DNA of 64,000 nt, taken from contig OY740772.1 of assembly GCA_963513935.1 (NCBI GenBank), positions 107,791,797-107,855,796 of the forward strand, read 5' to 3'. The notes under the pieces were generated by a model. The model saw nothing but the letters and a program-made list of their open reading frames with translations, did no database searches and was not told the DNA's origin. Of the stretch, positions 1 through 11,184 are shown piece after piece. The first letter of the stretch is position 1, and each line of letters opens with the position of its first letter. Source of the DNA: Aphrophora alni. Lineage: Eukaryota > Arthropoda > Insecta > Hemiptera > Aphrophoridae. Position numbers and translations under genes: made by a program.

Positions 1-313
1 ACTAACCATTCTATTGTCCCGACTCATCCACTCATACATTCTTACGTCACTTCAAAACAATACTAGCCTTTATTTTATACTTTAGTTTTCGTTTGTTTTG
101 CAACATCTTTGAATCTTCTTTTTTTTTTCATCTTTACTCGAGGGTATTCTGATGGTTTTATTGGAATAGGTTTCTTCTTTAACAAGATAATTATTTTCAA
201 ATTAAATAAATTGATTACTTTCACCAGTTCAGTCATGTTGTACAGTTAAATTACATAATAGAAAGCCTCCGAAAGAATCAACAAAAAACAACGTTACTGC
301 TATAGTAATTCCT
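1..313. other. noncoding, nothing recognised
   Basis: AT-rich sequence with no reading frame, repeat or RNA gene that I recognise. It leads into the first Rep-A fragment. Confidence 0.5.
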
Positions 314-470
314 ACCCTCGGAGGCTGACTTTAGTAAGTAAAGTTGTGGCAATCGAGATGGATTCTATTTGGATCTACAGTTTTTTTCCATGCAGTTTTG
401 GGTTAGATTCCTCTAGCTAGGCTCTCTCGTGATTGCCAAGCCCGTACTCAATAAAGTACGCCCCTTAGGG
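314..470. repeat. Rep-A dispersed repeat, chimeric fragment
   Basis: Positions 314-411 match the start of Rep-A in plus orientation (CCCTCGGAGG, then a GGATCTACAG-like block and GGGTTAGATTCCTCT). From about 412 the sequence switches to the minus orientation of the same end (GATTGCCAAGCCCGTACTCA, ending CCTTAGGG). The fragment therefore joins two inverted pieces and directly abuts the telomeric array. The family is described at 49665-49925. Confidence 0.6.
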
Positions 471-480
471 TTTAGTTATG

Positions 481-669
481 TAACCTAACCTAACCTAACC
501 TAACCTAACCTAACCTAACCTAACCTAATCTAACCTAACCTAACCTAACCTAACCTAACCTAACCTAACCTAACCTAACCTAACCTAACCTAACCTAACC
601 TAATCTAACCAAACCTAACCTAACCTAACCTAACCTAACCTAACCTAACCTAACCTAACCTAACCTAAC
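481..669. repeat. interstitial telomeric array (CCTAA)n
   Basis: About 38 consecutive TAACC pentamers, with sparse variants such as TAATC and one AAACC. On the plus strand this is the C-rich strand of the insect TTAGG telomere repeat. It sits between two parts of Rep-A: the minus-oriented end at 412-470 and a plus-oriented piece starting at 670. It is therefore internal to the chromosome, not a terminus. Confidence 0.9.
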
Positions 670-838
670 CTTTCATCTTTCTCATCAGGAGACTCATGAA
701 CTCTTGTTCTTTTACGATCATGACTCTATTAAACTATTCGAGAGCTCCGTGTCTTTTTTTTTATAATCTTTTCATCTTTTTTTATATGGCGATGATGAAC
801 GAGAGGGTTTTTTGCCTTTAAACACCAGTGGAGGAAAT
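670..838 (+). repeat. Rep-A, 3' half
   Basis: Continues Rep-A from the CTTTCATCTTTC block through ACTCTTGTTC, the ATTCGAGAGC block, and the GGCGATGATG..GAGAGG..TTTTTTGCCTTTAAAC end. The half missing upstream is replaced by the telomeric array. Confidence 0.65.
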
Positions 839-1571
839 GCTAGAATGTATACGTTATGTTACGTACCTGGTTAGTAATTTATGTAGACAACTTACGATTC
901 TGTTACTGACCCCACCTGATGACATTGAGTAGAAGCCGGTGAAGTTGCACAATACAAAGTGTAATTTACGTAATTATTGTAGGTGTGCAAACGTTACAAG
1001 AACAAGATGAGGCCTGGAGGCTTCGTCCTTCGTGTATTTGTCATGGAATGTCACCAAGCAGGTTCCGTCAGCCTAATGAGACCAATAAGGAGAGACGATA
1101 GTACATCCTTAATCCTTGCAATTTATTTTGATATTTTGTTCCACTCTTAAAAATAAACTGCGAAGTTTTTTTTCTTTACACTATGTTAAAAAATTTCTAT
1201 TAAACCCCATTTTTTTTTTTTTACTTTTTCGAATATGTGAAATTTTTATTAAAAAGTAAAATCTATAACTCTAGACATATATTCCAATGGTAAATATTGA
1301 ACATACAGGTCTACAAGAGAGATTCGAATTTCAAAGTAGGCTCCAGTTAACTAATCAAATTCAAACTCCACGGGATCTTCCTTTTACTTTAAAGTAAATT
1401 AATTATCCTTATTTTATCCTAACTTTTTGGAACTAATTTTATTTTAAACGTTATTAAAAGCTGAATGTAGTCAACTATTAATATTTTTATTTTCATTACT
1501 CACAACACACAAAAAATTTGTAATATTTCCTAAAATTCCCCTTAAGATAAGGCTAAATAAATAAAAACAAT
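839..1571. other. noncoding, nothing recognised
   Basis: AT-rich intergenic sequence with homopolymer T runs. I see no credible exon or repeat family member. Confidence 0.4.
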
Positions 1572-1760
1572 AATCAGAGGCTCGGTTGTATTGAGTACGA
1601 ACATAGCAATCCCGATGAGCTCTAGCTGGGTTTATATTTTATTTGAAGTAGCCATATGTTAGTTCACTATTTCATCTTTCCTGTCAGGATTTGCTTGACC
1701 AAATATTGTTCCCTTCTGACCCTGATGTTTGGGTTATGGGTCTTTATTTTATATTTCATT
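1572..1760 (+). repeat. Rep-A copy, diverged
   Basis: Has the AGAGGCTCGGTTGTATTGAG start, a GCAATCCCGATGAGC block, TTCATCTTTCCTGTCAGG, and TTCCCTTCTGACCCTGATG followed by GTCTTTATTTTAT. It lacks the terminal GGCGATGATG end. A short reading frame here (1656-1865) is not thought to be coding. Confidence 0.55.
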
Positions 1761-1849
1761 TCATTATATATACATGTATATATTTCAGTTTTATTAAATA
1801 TAATCCCAGCTCCGTCACAAAGTATAATACAAGCAGATCCTCTAAACGT

Positions 1850-2235
1850 AAAGCCCGAAATTTGATTTAGAGGTGTTATATAATAGGGGTAGTTTGTTTA
1901 AAACAGTTGTTACACATGTTGTCTGCACCTTTTCATTGTATTATAAGTACAGTATAACACAAAAACACAAAAGATAAGAAAAAACTTTTTATTGTGGCCG
2001 CCATTTTAAAATTTTTAATTCGATTTTTACGAATTTCAATAAGCTTCTATATGCGCACACTATAGTCCTCTACACCAAATTTCATGTCCCTATCTTTATT
2101 TTTGTGGCCGCTATCGTGCTTAAGATGACAACGACTGCGGATGGACGCCATGTTGAAATTACTTTTTCAGTTTCCTGTGTTCATGAAACGTGAAAATCAG
2201 TTATGTTTGACGATTACCAATCTTAGCCTATACTT
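1850..2235 (+). repeat. Rep-D dispersed repeat copy
   Basis: Shares with 41280-41705 and 43840-44210 the succession: a GGCCGCCATTTTAAAA-like block, ACGAATTTCAATAAGC, a CACTATAGTC-like block, then a GC-rich module GACAACGACTGCGGATGGAC followed by CATGTTGAAA. The upstream block AACAGTTGTTACACAT also occurs near 60345, linking it to the second module of the same family. No coding capacity is seen. Confidence 0.5.
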
Positions 2236-2690
2236 CGTATACGAAATGAAATAAAATGATAATTATTATAAAAAGGACCATTTCAAATACAAAATGATAT
2301 GACCTACGTCAACAACTAGGCTCGAACCCATTCATGATGTCGAATATCATCAATAGAGAGGACTCATTACGTCAGCCACATATAAAAAGACCATTAAAAG
2401 AGGAAAATTTTGTAAATATAAATGTGTGAAAAGATATAACATTTTATGGTAGTTTATTCGTAATAAATTACTTCATAAATACAATTGTTAATAATAGAAG
2501 TCTTTAAAAGATAAAACTGTGGTAAAATCAGTACTTGGAGGTAATTTGTTATAGAAAGTAATGCGAACATTAGGTGGTGGGTATCCTTTCTCTTGAAGTA
2601 CATTTTCGGGTGATTAAATGATCGAAGAGAAAGGATAGGCATAGACACGACTTTCCGTTTAACTTTAGGAAGGCCTGTTGGTATTACAGG
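2236..2690. other. noncoding
   Basis: AT-rich sequence. The short minus-strand reading frame crossing it (2454-2756) derives its only protein-like stretch from the tandem repeat that follows. Confidence 0.4.
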
Positions 2691-2829
2691 TATAGTCGAA
2701 TTGTAGCATTGTTGAAACAAATGTTTTTGATACGCGGTATAGTCAAAGTGTAGCATTGTTGAAACAAATGTTTTTGATACGCGGTATAGTCAAAATGTAG
2801 CATTGTTGAAACAAATTTTTTGATACCCG
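2691..2829. repeat. 47-bp tandem repeat, three units
   Basis: Units start at 2691, 2738 and 2785. Each contains GTAGCATTGTTGAAACAAAT followed by TTTTGATACGCGG (CCCGG in the last). Unit length is 47 bp, not a multiple of three, so the repeated peptide seen in two overlapping minus-strand frames is a by-product. Confidence 0.9.
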
Positions 2830-3613
2830 GTCTGTTGTCTGTAAGAACGAAAGTAACCACAAAAATTAAGAAAAGAACATGAATTTTAGTACAGGGATTT
2901 AAAATGTGTTCATGTACAACGCTATTAAATATAAAAACCGTTGTAAATGTCAATATGGCGGCCATTTTAAAAGATTGTTTGTTAAAATCTCGTTTATTAT
3001 TCATTAAAATAATACACACTAAATTAGATACAAATTTGCAAGTTTTTAAATGTGCATGAAATGATACCAAGTCCACATCTCTACGATGACACTTAGTTAA
3101 GTTATTGCCAAATATGTAATATCTAATCTTTATCTAACAATACAATATAACATTTACTACAACACCCCAAAAACCAATGGGCATTTAATTTAAAGTATTT
3201 GGAGGAATTTGTAATACATTGGAGCAGGGAAATTATCATGATGACACCTATCGACTTGTTTTTGGTAATGAATTAATTGCTTTGTTTAATTAAAATTTGT
3301 TTTAATTATTTTTATTTACCATTTATTTGTATTAATTTGTTTTAATTAATATAGTTTACGATATAAGATGGATGAAAAGAACCTGTAGGTCGTCATGGTT
3401 TAATAAAGAAAATTATTTATCTTTTTTTTTTTTACTTAATGAAATCAACGTTTCCACAAATATAGTAGAAGCTATATTGTATTTGACGCTTAAATTGATT
3501 TAAAATTAATTATAATTACTTTAAAAGGAATCCTTGCAGATGAAATAATCTGTATTTCTATCGCATAAAACAAAAAAGATAAACTAACAAATATTCTTAT
3601 TACTATTTTCAAA
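2830..3613. other. noncoding, partly Rep-D-like
   Basis: Contains an ATGGCGGCCATTTTAAA block (about 2955) and, near 3140-3180, an AACAATACAATATAACATTT block resembling the second module of Rep-D. Otherwise AT-rich and featureless. Confidence 0.35.
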
Positions 3614-3640
3614 CTATATATATATATATATATATATATT
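3614..3640. repeat. (TA)n microsatellite
   Basis: About 13 TA units immediately before the inverted HHR element. Confidence 0.9.
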
Positions 3641-3642
3641 AA

Positions 3643-3866
3643 ATGTTGAGCATGACTTATGAGGAAAATTCTACAGTATAACAAACACACAGAACACAAT
3701 TCTCACAAAAAATACGCCTAATTATCAGACGCGTTTCAAAAATAGTTATAGTTTGATTGGTGTAGCTCGTGTATCACTGAGGAGGACGACCTTGTCGTTG
3801 AAACGCGTCTGATACTTAGGCGTATTTTTTGTGAGAATTGTGGTCTGTGTGTTTGTTATACTATAT
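3643..3866. repeat. HHR-el copy A, inverted (foldback) pair
   Basis: Two head-to-head copies of one short element. The left, minus-oriented half runs from TGTTGAGCATGACTTATGAG to the truncated TCAGACGCGTTTCAA. The right, plus-oriented half starts near TATAGTTTGATTGGTGTAGC and holds the complete hammerhead motif. The arms pair over the block CACAATTCTCACAAAAAATA and its neighbours. Other copies are at 17366-17506 and 48885-49035. No protein is encoded; short hammerhead-bearing repeats of this sort are known from Penelope-like elements and retrozymes, but no partner reverse transcriptase of that class is in this window. Confidence 0.75.
3771..3815 (+). ncRNA. type I hammerhead ribozyme motif, copy A
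   Basis: Order on the plus strand: GTATCA (3771-3776), CTGAGGA (3777-3783, fits CUGANGA), a stem-II hairpin GGACGACCTTGTCGTT (3784-3799), GAAA (3800-3803), CGCGTC (3804-3809), TGATAC (3810-3815). GTATCA and TGATAC pair perfectly as a 6-bp stem I. Stem II pairs ACGA with TCGT and leaves one unpaired G at its base. Stem III is only A-U and C-G within the palindrome ACGCGT, a layout known from Penelope/retrozyme hammerheads that fold as dimers. Predicted cleavage is after C3809. The sequence shows the motif; activity is inferred. Confidence 0.7.
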
Positions 3867-4009
3867 ATATTATATTATATTATATTCATATATATCTTAT
3901 TATATATTATATTCATGATATTTAAATAGGAAAATCTTTCAGTTATATAGAAAATCTAAAAAGAGTCTGAAAAAATCTGAAAATCTTTCAGTTTCCTTAT
4001 ATAGAAAAG

Positions 4010-4150
4010 TAAAAAAAATAGAAGCCCTTATCTCTCGAATACACTATTAGCGTCAAGGTCGGTATTCCAATAAGAGTTAGTAAAGCAAAACCTAAGAGAG
4101 GGATCTAACCCAAAGGCACACGAAAAAATGAAGATCAAACAGGTTTATCA
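4010..4150 (-). repeat. Rep-A partial copy
   Basis: Minus orientation, from CTCTCGAATACACTATTAGC through GTCAAGGTCGG to AGAGAGGGATCTAACCC. Both ends of the family are missing. Confidence 0.6.
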
Positions 4151-7045
4151 CGCCCATGCTCACAACAGTATATTTTTTATACAAATTATCACCAAAATAG
4201 TGAATAACTACTTTGTGTTCTGGTCACAGACCATTCGTAAAGTATAATTTGATATGATTGCGTTTTCTCTAATACCTGATGACAAATTGCAGCCAAATAG
4301 TATTTTCTCTAGTCAAATGGAGCGTGACGACGCTTATTTTTACCAAAACGTTCAACTGCTATTGCCGAAAGTTTCAGTACGACACAGTTTCACATTGACT
4401 CCCATTTATAAAAATTTCTCTTTTAATTTCGTGTGGAAATTGTTTACCTTGTTAAAGATCGTCTTTTTTTAAAGGAAGAAAAGAGGTAACGTGACAAATA
4501 AAAGTTAAGGTGCAATTATTTTTATATGAATAAAATCTAGTAAAATTTATGTATATCTTGAAGTATTCAATATACAAGTGGAGTTACATAACTCTGTAAT
4601 AGTGGAAAATTAAACTATAGTTAAAGAAATTTAAATAATGTATCCAATATAAGATCAGATTTTAGTTTCATAAAGAAGATAAAGGTTAGATGTGTACCTG
4701 TGACCAACTCTGGAGTGCCACATAGTGTATACCTACAACTTACTCTGTTGTTACTTATTTTATTGTATTCACTACCTCAGATAAGTGATTATATGTTTAT
4801 CTGATGATGGAATAGAAGTCCAGAAACGTGTCATTTTAGAAAATAAGAAAAGAAGTCAAGTTCAAATATAAGGTAAGATACATTATTCTATTCAATTAAT
4901 GACATGGATAGTAAAAAATAACATAGGTACAAATATATTTGTATTTAAAAAATTCTGTCAAAGTTATGATAATACTAAAGTACGATCTGTATAGTAATAT
5001 GGGAAACTATATCAGAACGAAATCAAAACCTAATTATTTGCTAAATTTTAGTTTTCATCTTGATTTCTTCTTGAGCTGTCGAACAATCAAAACCTAAATG
5101 ATCAAGTTTAATCGTTTTCCGTTCCTACACTTTGCAATTTTATATTTCAATGAATTTACTTTATGAAATTTTTTTAACATAAAATCTGTGTTTGTTAGAA
5201 TACATTTAAAAACCACATTCAAATAACAATTTAGTCAAGAAAAAAATATTCCGAAACAAATAATTCTCTCTTACGCATACGAAACACCTCCACACAAAAA
5301 ATGATTCTTTACAAGATATTTATCACATTTTTACTAATTTTAAACCGATGACCTTGTAAGTATGTAAATTCTAAGACCACCAATAAAGATTTGTTGGTCG
5401 AATGAACTCAAGTCTGTTATTAGTCGACTGTATGGGAAGACTTAGAGACATCCAGCTAGCGGCTTGCATATTAAAGACTACATTGTATGACTTGCTATTA
5501 CTGATTAGGATTTAAATTTCTTAGTTTAAAATTTAAATTTGCTTAAGACTAATGAATCCTAAATATACATTAAAATCATCTGCGATTCTTGAGTCGTATT
5601 GGATTTATACACGTTTTATACCATGTATAGTTTGATTAATAAAAACCAAGTAACAGATATTTTAATATAGTAGATTCTTAATTAGTATTTTAAATACTAA
5701 TTCTTAAAAAAATAGATTCTTACATTCTTAAGAAAGAAGTAGTTATAATAAATAAACATATATCAAGAAATATTATCTTGGCATCTGTTTTTAATCAAAT
5801 TTCTAAAGACAAGATTTAGAAAAAGATTAAATATATCAATTTTTAAATTACTAACTTTATCCCGAATTTACCATCGGGCTTTGTTTGCATATTCACAATT
5901 TACCTTAGGCTTCGCTCACATGGTATACACAATTTATATTGTTTAGTGTGCAACTCAGGATAGTATATTATCGAATCGATATTTGATTTTTATTTTTGTA
6001 GCTATCAAAGTACAGGACATTTTTATGAATTAAATCTATTAGCATTTACATATTTTGTTTAACATTTACAAACTACAATATTGAGGACGGAGAAGAGAAG
6101 ATATATAGAAAAGATTTTTTTTGGATCCACTATTTTTAGTTTTATCAATAGACAGGTAGGCATTGCTGCAATAACTTTCTTGCAAGCAAGTCACGTGTCC
6201 ATATTAGAAGCAGATTTAACGTCACTTACTCCGATATGACGAGAGTGGCCATTACTCAAATTAAAATACGACGGCTTTTAAATTAAAGGCACCTATAAAA
6301 TAGTTTTTTATTATAAATGTTTTAAATTTTGTACCTACTTTATTATTGATAAAATATATCCTTTATCTGAAATTTAAAAAAAAAGAAGATATTAATTGAC
6401 TCGTGTTAAAAAATCTTAATTGTGAACTATTGCACCTATTTAAAACATCTTTTTAGTTAAAATTATCTTTTAAACTAAACATGTTACTTTTGTCACTGCG
6501 AATAATTCATAAATAAAATTGTTTCTCGTAAACAAAATAAAAAAATTGTTATCCAACGAAAAATATTCGAATATATTTTTAATTAAAGCTTATGTTAACT
6601 TAAGCAACTAAACGAATTCAATTATTATAAAATCTTAGGATAAATATACGAGTCTCAACATAATATGAAATATATCTATATTAAAAAACTATAATACTTG
6701 TTGGGAATATTATTTGTTATAATTATTTTGTGTTTCATATCTATATTTAGAAAGTGTTAATGGACTAATTACTAAATTTACAAATCTATTCTACAGAGAT
6801 AAAAATGAAAGTTACAAACAATGATCCTAATTCTATTAACTTTATAAAAACTATCCGTTGGTGTTTTACACTGTAGGTAATTTACAAATTGTAAACTATA
6901 CCACAATAAACGATAGTTAATGATCCATGGCAGTCATAAACAACTTTTCAGTTTTAGACAATTCAAGCAAGTGTTTTTTTATCATTGTATCCTTAAATAG
7001 ATGATAACTGATGTTTTGATTAACTGTTATACTTATTAGCTTTGA
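4151..7045. other. noncoding AT-rich stretch
   Basis: No convincing gene. It holds a 72-codon plus-strand reading frame at 4254-4472 with no recognisable domain, and a decayed hammerhead-like core at 4795-4838. The remainder is AT-rich with no repeat family that I could match. Confidence 0.4.
4795..4838 (+). ncRNA. decayed hammerhead-like core
   Basis: CTGATGA (4801-4807), a clean 4-bp stem II TGGA/TCCA closing a 7-nt loop (4808-4822), GAAA (4823-4826), then CGTGTC (4827-4832) giving the short stem III ACGTGT and a cleavage C. The catalytic core is complete, but the flanking bases do not form a convincing stem I, so it is probably a relic. Confidence 0.4.
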
Positions 7046-7092
7046 ATTACATTGAATCATACAATCTTGTTGAGCACTGTGGTGAAATTCAC

Positions 7093-7437
7093 AATAATGA
7101 TTCGAATTTGCCCCTAACCACAATCACTAGAAACTTTAAATAAAACACAATTATTTGATTAATTGTTCTTTATTAATTATTTCCACTAAATGCCCTGATG
7201 TAGATTTCGATAACATGGTTATCATCATCGGAGGGTCTTGCCTATAAACTAGATCTAAAGTTACATATCTAGACCCTCCGATACATAAGCAAGATCCTCC
7301 GATGATGATAACCATGTTATCGAAATGTACATCAGGGCATTTAGTGGAAATAATTACTAAAGAACAATTAATCAGATAATTGTGTTTTATTTAAAGTTTC
7401 TAGTGATTGTGGTTAGGGGCAAATTCGAATCATTATT
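7093..7437. mobile_element. foldback element, 149-bp arms
   Basis: Left arm 7093-7241 and right arm 7289-7437 are near-perfect reverse complements around a 47-bp loop. Shared blocks include GATTCGAATTTGCCCCTAAC, TCCACTAAATGCCCTGATGT and GATAACATGGTTATCATCAT. No coding sequence. The 12-mer ATTACATTGAAT occurs at 7046-7057 and at 7435-7446; this may be a target duplication that includes some flanking sequence, or chance. Confidence 0.85.
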
Positions 7438-7674
7438 ACATTGAATTATTTTAATTGTAAGTGTTTTTATGACTATAATTTATGTATTACTGTATGAAAG
7501 ATGTAAACCCCAAACCACAAATAAAACACGACTAATGTTAGACGAAACGACATAATAGACTATTGACAACGATACGTAGAAAATATATTAACTTATTTTG
7601 AGGTTATGTTTACCTAAATGCTCAAAACCTAAATGGACAAAACTTCTGCGTAGTGCCAGCTAGGAAAATGGTTT

Positions 7675-7895
7675 CCTGATTTTTTTTCTCTCGGTCATCA
7701 TTGCGTTATAAAAAAGAAACAAAATAATACTCTAAAATCTTCAGGGCCAGAAGGTAAAAATACTTGTTCAAAGAGACCTGATATAGAGATAAAATATAAG
7801 GCTCTACACTAAAACTATATGAGAAAAAGTATAGATCCACCTTTCCCTCGGCGTTGACAAGCCCATCACCACTATAAATGAACCCGTGAGAGTTT
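7675..7895 (-). repeat. Rep-A copy
   Basis: Nearly full span in minus orientation: TCTCGGTCATCATTGCGTTA, a degraded middle with CAGGGCCAGAAGG, AGAGACCTGATA, a GATCCACC block, TGACAAGCCCATCACCACTA and the AACCCGTGAGAG end. Confidence 0.65.
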
Positions 7896-9179
7896 TCTAA
7901 TTTTAAAAATCATATTAATTACCATATTACGACTGTATATTTGATTAAACTATCAAATAACTTGTCTAGACAATGTTAACAAACGGAGACTTTCATATTT
8001 TTGCAAAATAGTCACGTACAACAAAAATATTTTAAAATCGTTAAACTCAAGAAAGAAGTTTGAATTCCCAGCGTTGTCGTGGGTAGAGATGACTTTTAAA
8101 ATTCAGGAGCATGCTCACCGAAATTGAGAAGCACTGAAAGATCGTGTGTACGTGTAGGCTTGCGTTTTGTATACCGGTGTTACAATCATCGAATTCAAAA
8201 CCTGTCATGAATAATATACAGACCTGTCATACTTCAGTGCACTATTCAAGTTACTTTCAAAGTAATTTATTGTGAGGGTGTTAACTTTAATTATACTTTA
8301 ACTGACAATTAAAATTTGTTGAAATAATTAGTCCGAGACTCGTGTAAACAAAACGTCATGCTCTGAAAACGTATTTTCACTGCCGATTTCATTTCTCCTC
8401 GCGCGTTAAAATCTCTCGCTCGAATTGCATTATCTTATTCGCAACGAAACTTTTCAATAATGACGTGTATTTTTAAATGAAAATACAAACTATCAACAAA
8501 TAGTGTATTATTTTATTTAATTTAAATAGCCCCCACCCTATTTTATATTGTTTCAATTTGTATTTTTACAATATATGTTACTGATTTATACTAATTACAT
8601 TTATGTAAGTTCAAAATTCATTATTTTCGATTTCATTTTTAAAAAAAATTTATATTAGTCACTAAAATAAATCAAATAAATTGATTGGAAAGTTTGTTAA
8701 GAAAAAGAAAGTAAATAACTATAACTCAAAGATACTTGTATAAGTTAATTGAAGTGAATCAAGATGCAATGTAGGCTATTTTATTTTTTGAAATCATTAT
8801 CGCGGACTATCCACGTCTAATTAAAATAAAATAAATACAATACAATTAATATGAGGTAGAATATAATGAGTAATAAAAACTGTTTAAGATTTATCATTGT
8901 TTATATTTACAATAGAAAGTTTATAATATTTATTTGTACTAATGCTTAGTTATAAAGTAAAATATAAAAACTAACAGAGAATTTTAATCACCTATAAAAT
9001 GTAAGTAATAATGTTAGAAAAATATTTTCAATATTGATGATAATAATCCAACAGTTAAGAATTCTATTTATATTTTAATCCGCGTACAGATTCTTTTAAA
9101 GTTGTTATGATAGAAAGAACTGTATTTATTCTAGAACACTAAAATTAATACAAAAAAGTACAAATTATTTCCTTTTCAA
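7896..9179. other. noncoding, nothing recognised
   Basis: AT-rich, with one locally less AT-rich patch near 8040-8180 that has no reading frame or known motif. Confidence 0.4.
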
Positions 9180-9415
9180 CGTGGTTTTTAAAAACGTAAA
9201 ACCTCTCAGTCATTATCGCATTATAAAAATAGAGAGAATAGAACTAAATAACAACTCCTAGTACTTGAAAACTCTAATAGCGTCACAAGAAAAAGAGTAA
9301 GACAAAAGAGACCAAATAAGAAAGATGAAAAAGAGAGATCTAACCCAATTCTACATGGTACAAGGTGTAGATCCAGTTAGGTTCTTCGGGATTGCCACGC
9401 CCCTGATGGGTAAAA
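9180..9415 (-). repeat. Rep-A copy
   Basis: Minus orientation, from CCTCTCAGTCATTATCGC through ACTCTAATAGCGTCA, AAGAGACC, AGAGAGATCTAACCC and GTGTAGATCCAGTTAGGTTC to GGGATTGCCACGCCCCTGAT. The middle is shortened. Confidence 0.7.
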
Positions 9416-10354
9416 ATTATTCAAATTGTTTATTGGGATTAAATATTTAAATATATTATAATAAAGAATCCATCTAATTTCTATACTAGAAATATAGCTA
9501 TTTCAGGGGTGGCGTTTTCAAGTTTCTTATAATTTGTTTCGATGGTTTGTTAAATTATTTACGTATTATTCATATACATTGTTGCCAATAATAACACACT
9601 TAATAACAATAATAACATAGAATATAGATGAATAATTGTTGCAAAATATTTGGAATTAATAGCAAATGCTAAAATATGTATTTTTAAATATTCAACCGTG
9701 TAACTAAGATCTACTAACAAATTACCACAAAACACATTAGATCCACATACAAGATTATATTATAACATAGTTTTTTAATATATAAATATATCAATACAAC
9801 AAAATCTGAATTAGAATTTAATCAAAATTACTTCTAATTTCTAAATTGAATAAAACGCTTTCTGCTAGCTACTATTTATTTAATAGAAAACATTTTATCA
9901 ATAGATTGATTAATAACGTAATACTGGTGAATGACTACTGAAACCGCAACCCAGAAGAGGTTTACAAAAAAGACGTATATGAAATGATTTCAAAAACTAA
10001 ATTAATTTTAAGCTGATGTCATATTAAACGCAATATGTTACAGATTATAGCAAAGGAATGGATACGGAGTGATTACTTAAAAACAGAAGAGAGTTTTGGA
10101 TTATTCCCATAATTTGCAATCTCCTAAATTAAAAGTTCTCACTTTATTATTTTTTCATTGATGTTTTATAGTTTTTAACAATACAATACACTAAACAATA
10201 GGAGTTGGAATCTCGACAGGCCATACTAAAAATATTAAAATGGGAGTTTTTTAGATCTGAATTTTCTTTTTCTTATTGTTTAAAAGCGAAAATCTCTCAT
10301 TTCACTTAGTAAAAAATAAAATTTAAAAAAACAAACTTTTCTGAGCTTTTAGGC
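9416..10354. other. noncoding, nothing recognised
   Basis: AT-rich intergenic sequence without supported features. Confidence 0.4.
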
Positions 10355-10555
10355 GAAAAACCATTTCGGTCTTTATCGCCTACAGAAGAAAAGAACGTAA
10401 AATAAATACTATTATAGCGTCAGGGTTGTAAAAGAACAAGAGTTGGTCCAAAAGAGAGGATCTAACCCAAGACTACATTATAAAAGGTGGATATTCAACG
10501 GTTCCCTTGGTATTTCAAGCCTTTACTAATTATAAATGAGCCACTGAGGGTTTAG
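10355..10555 (-). repeat. Rep-A copy
   Basis: Minus orientation: CCATTTCGGTCTTTATCGCC, TATTATAGCGTCAGGGTTG, AAGAACAAGAGTTGGTCC, GAGAGGATCTAACCCAAGAC, and the AAATGAGCCACTGAGGG end. A plus-oriented copy follows about 60 bp later. Confidence 0.7.
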
Positions 10556-10614
10556 TTCAAACTTAAAAGTGTAGTAAGGATCGTGACTGCCCTTTTTGGT
10601 CGATGAAAAATCAC

Positions 10615-10850
10615 TATAGTAAGTGCGGGCGTGGATATCTCGAAGGACCATAGATCGACAACAAAGGACCATAGATGTAGTCTTGTGTTAGAGTCCCTCT
10701 CTTTCATATTTCTTACTAGGTCTCTCTTGACCAACACTTGTTCTCTTCTAACCCTGATGTTAACAGAGAAATGGTGGGCTTGCACCACTTTATTTTATGT
10801 TCTTCTTTTGATGACAGAAATGTTCTTTGCATTCAAACAACTAGGAGAAA
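10615..10850 (+). repeat. Rep-A copy
   Basis: Plus orientation: a diverged GTGCGGGCGTGGATATCTCG block, TGTTAGAGTCCCTCTCTTTC, TAGGTCTCTCTTGACCAACA, TGTTCTCTTCTAACCCTGAT, TTTATTTTATGTTCTTC. It is the inverted partner of the copy at 10355-10555. Overlapping short frames on both strands are not genes. Confidence 0.65.
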
Positions 10851-11184
10851 AAACACAACTTCACCAAGACATTATATTTCCAAGAACCACTAACCACCCA
10901 TTGAAATAATTTTATGGTAAACTATTGATAACGATCCATAAATCACACCTAATTTTAGTATCTTGTTACCTACTAACTGCCATTAGTATTTGAACAGTTA
11001 ACCCTACGAAGATCATTAAACCTTTAAAGTGATCTGGGCACTTTATTTAGTTAGTAGCAATTATGAAAATTTGAGGAAGCAGTAACAAAGATGGCAAACT
11101 TTGTACCACACAATTATAGCAATAAACACCTAAATATACTTTTGTTTTGTATCAGATAAAAACATATTAAAGACTTTTTGAAAA
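10851..11184. other. noncoding, nothing recognised
   Basis: AT-rich spacer before the 42-bp minisatellite. Confidence 0.4.
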
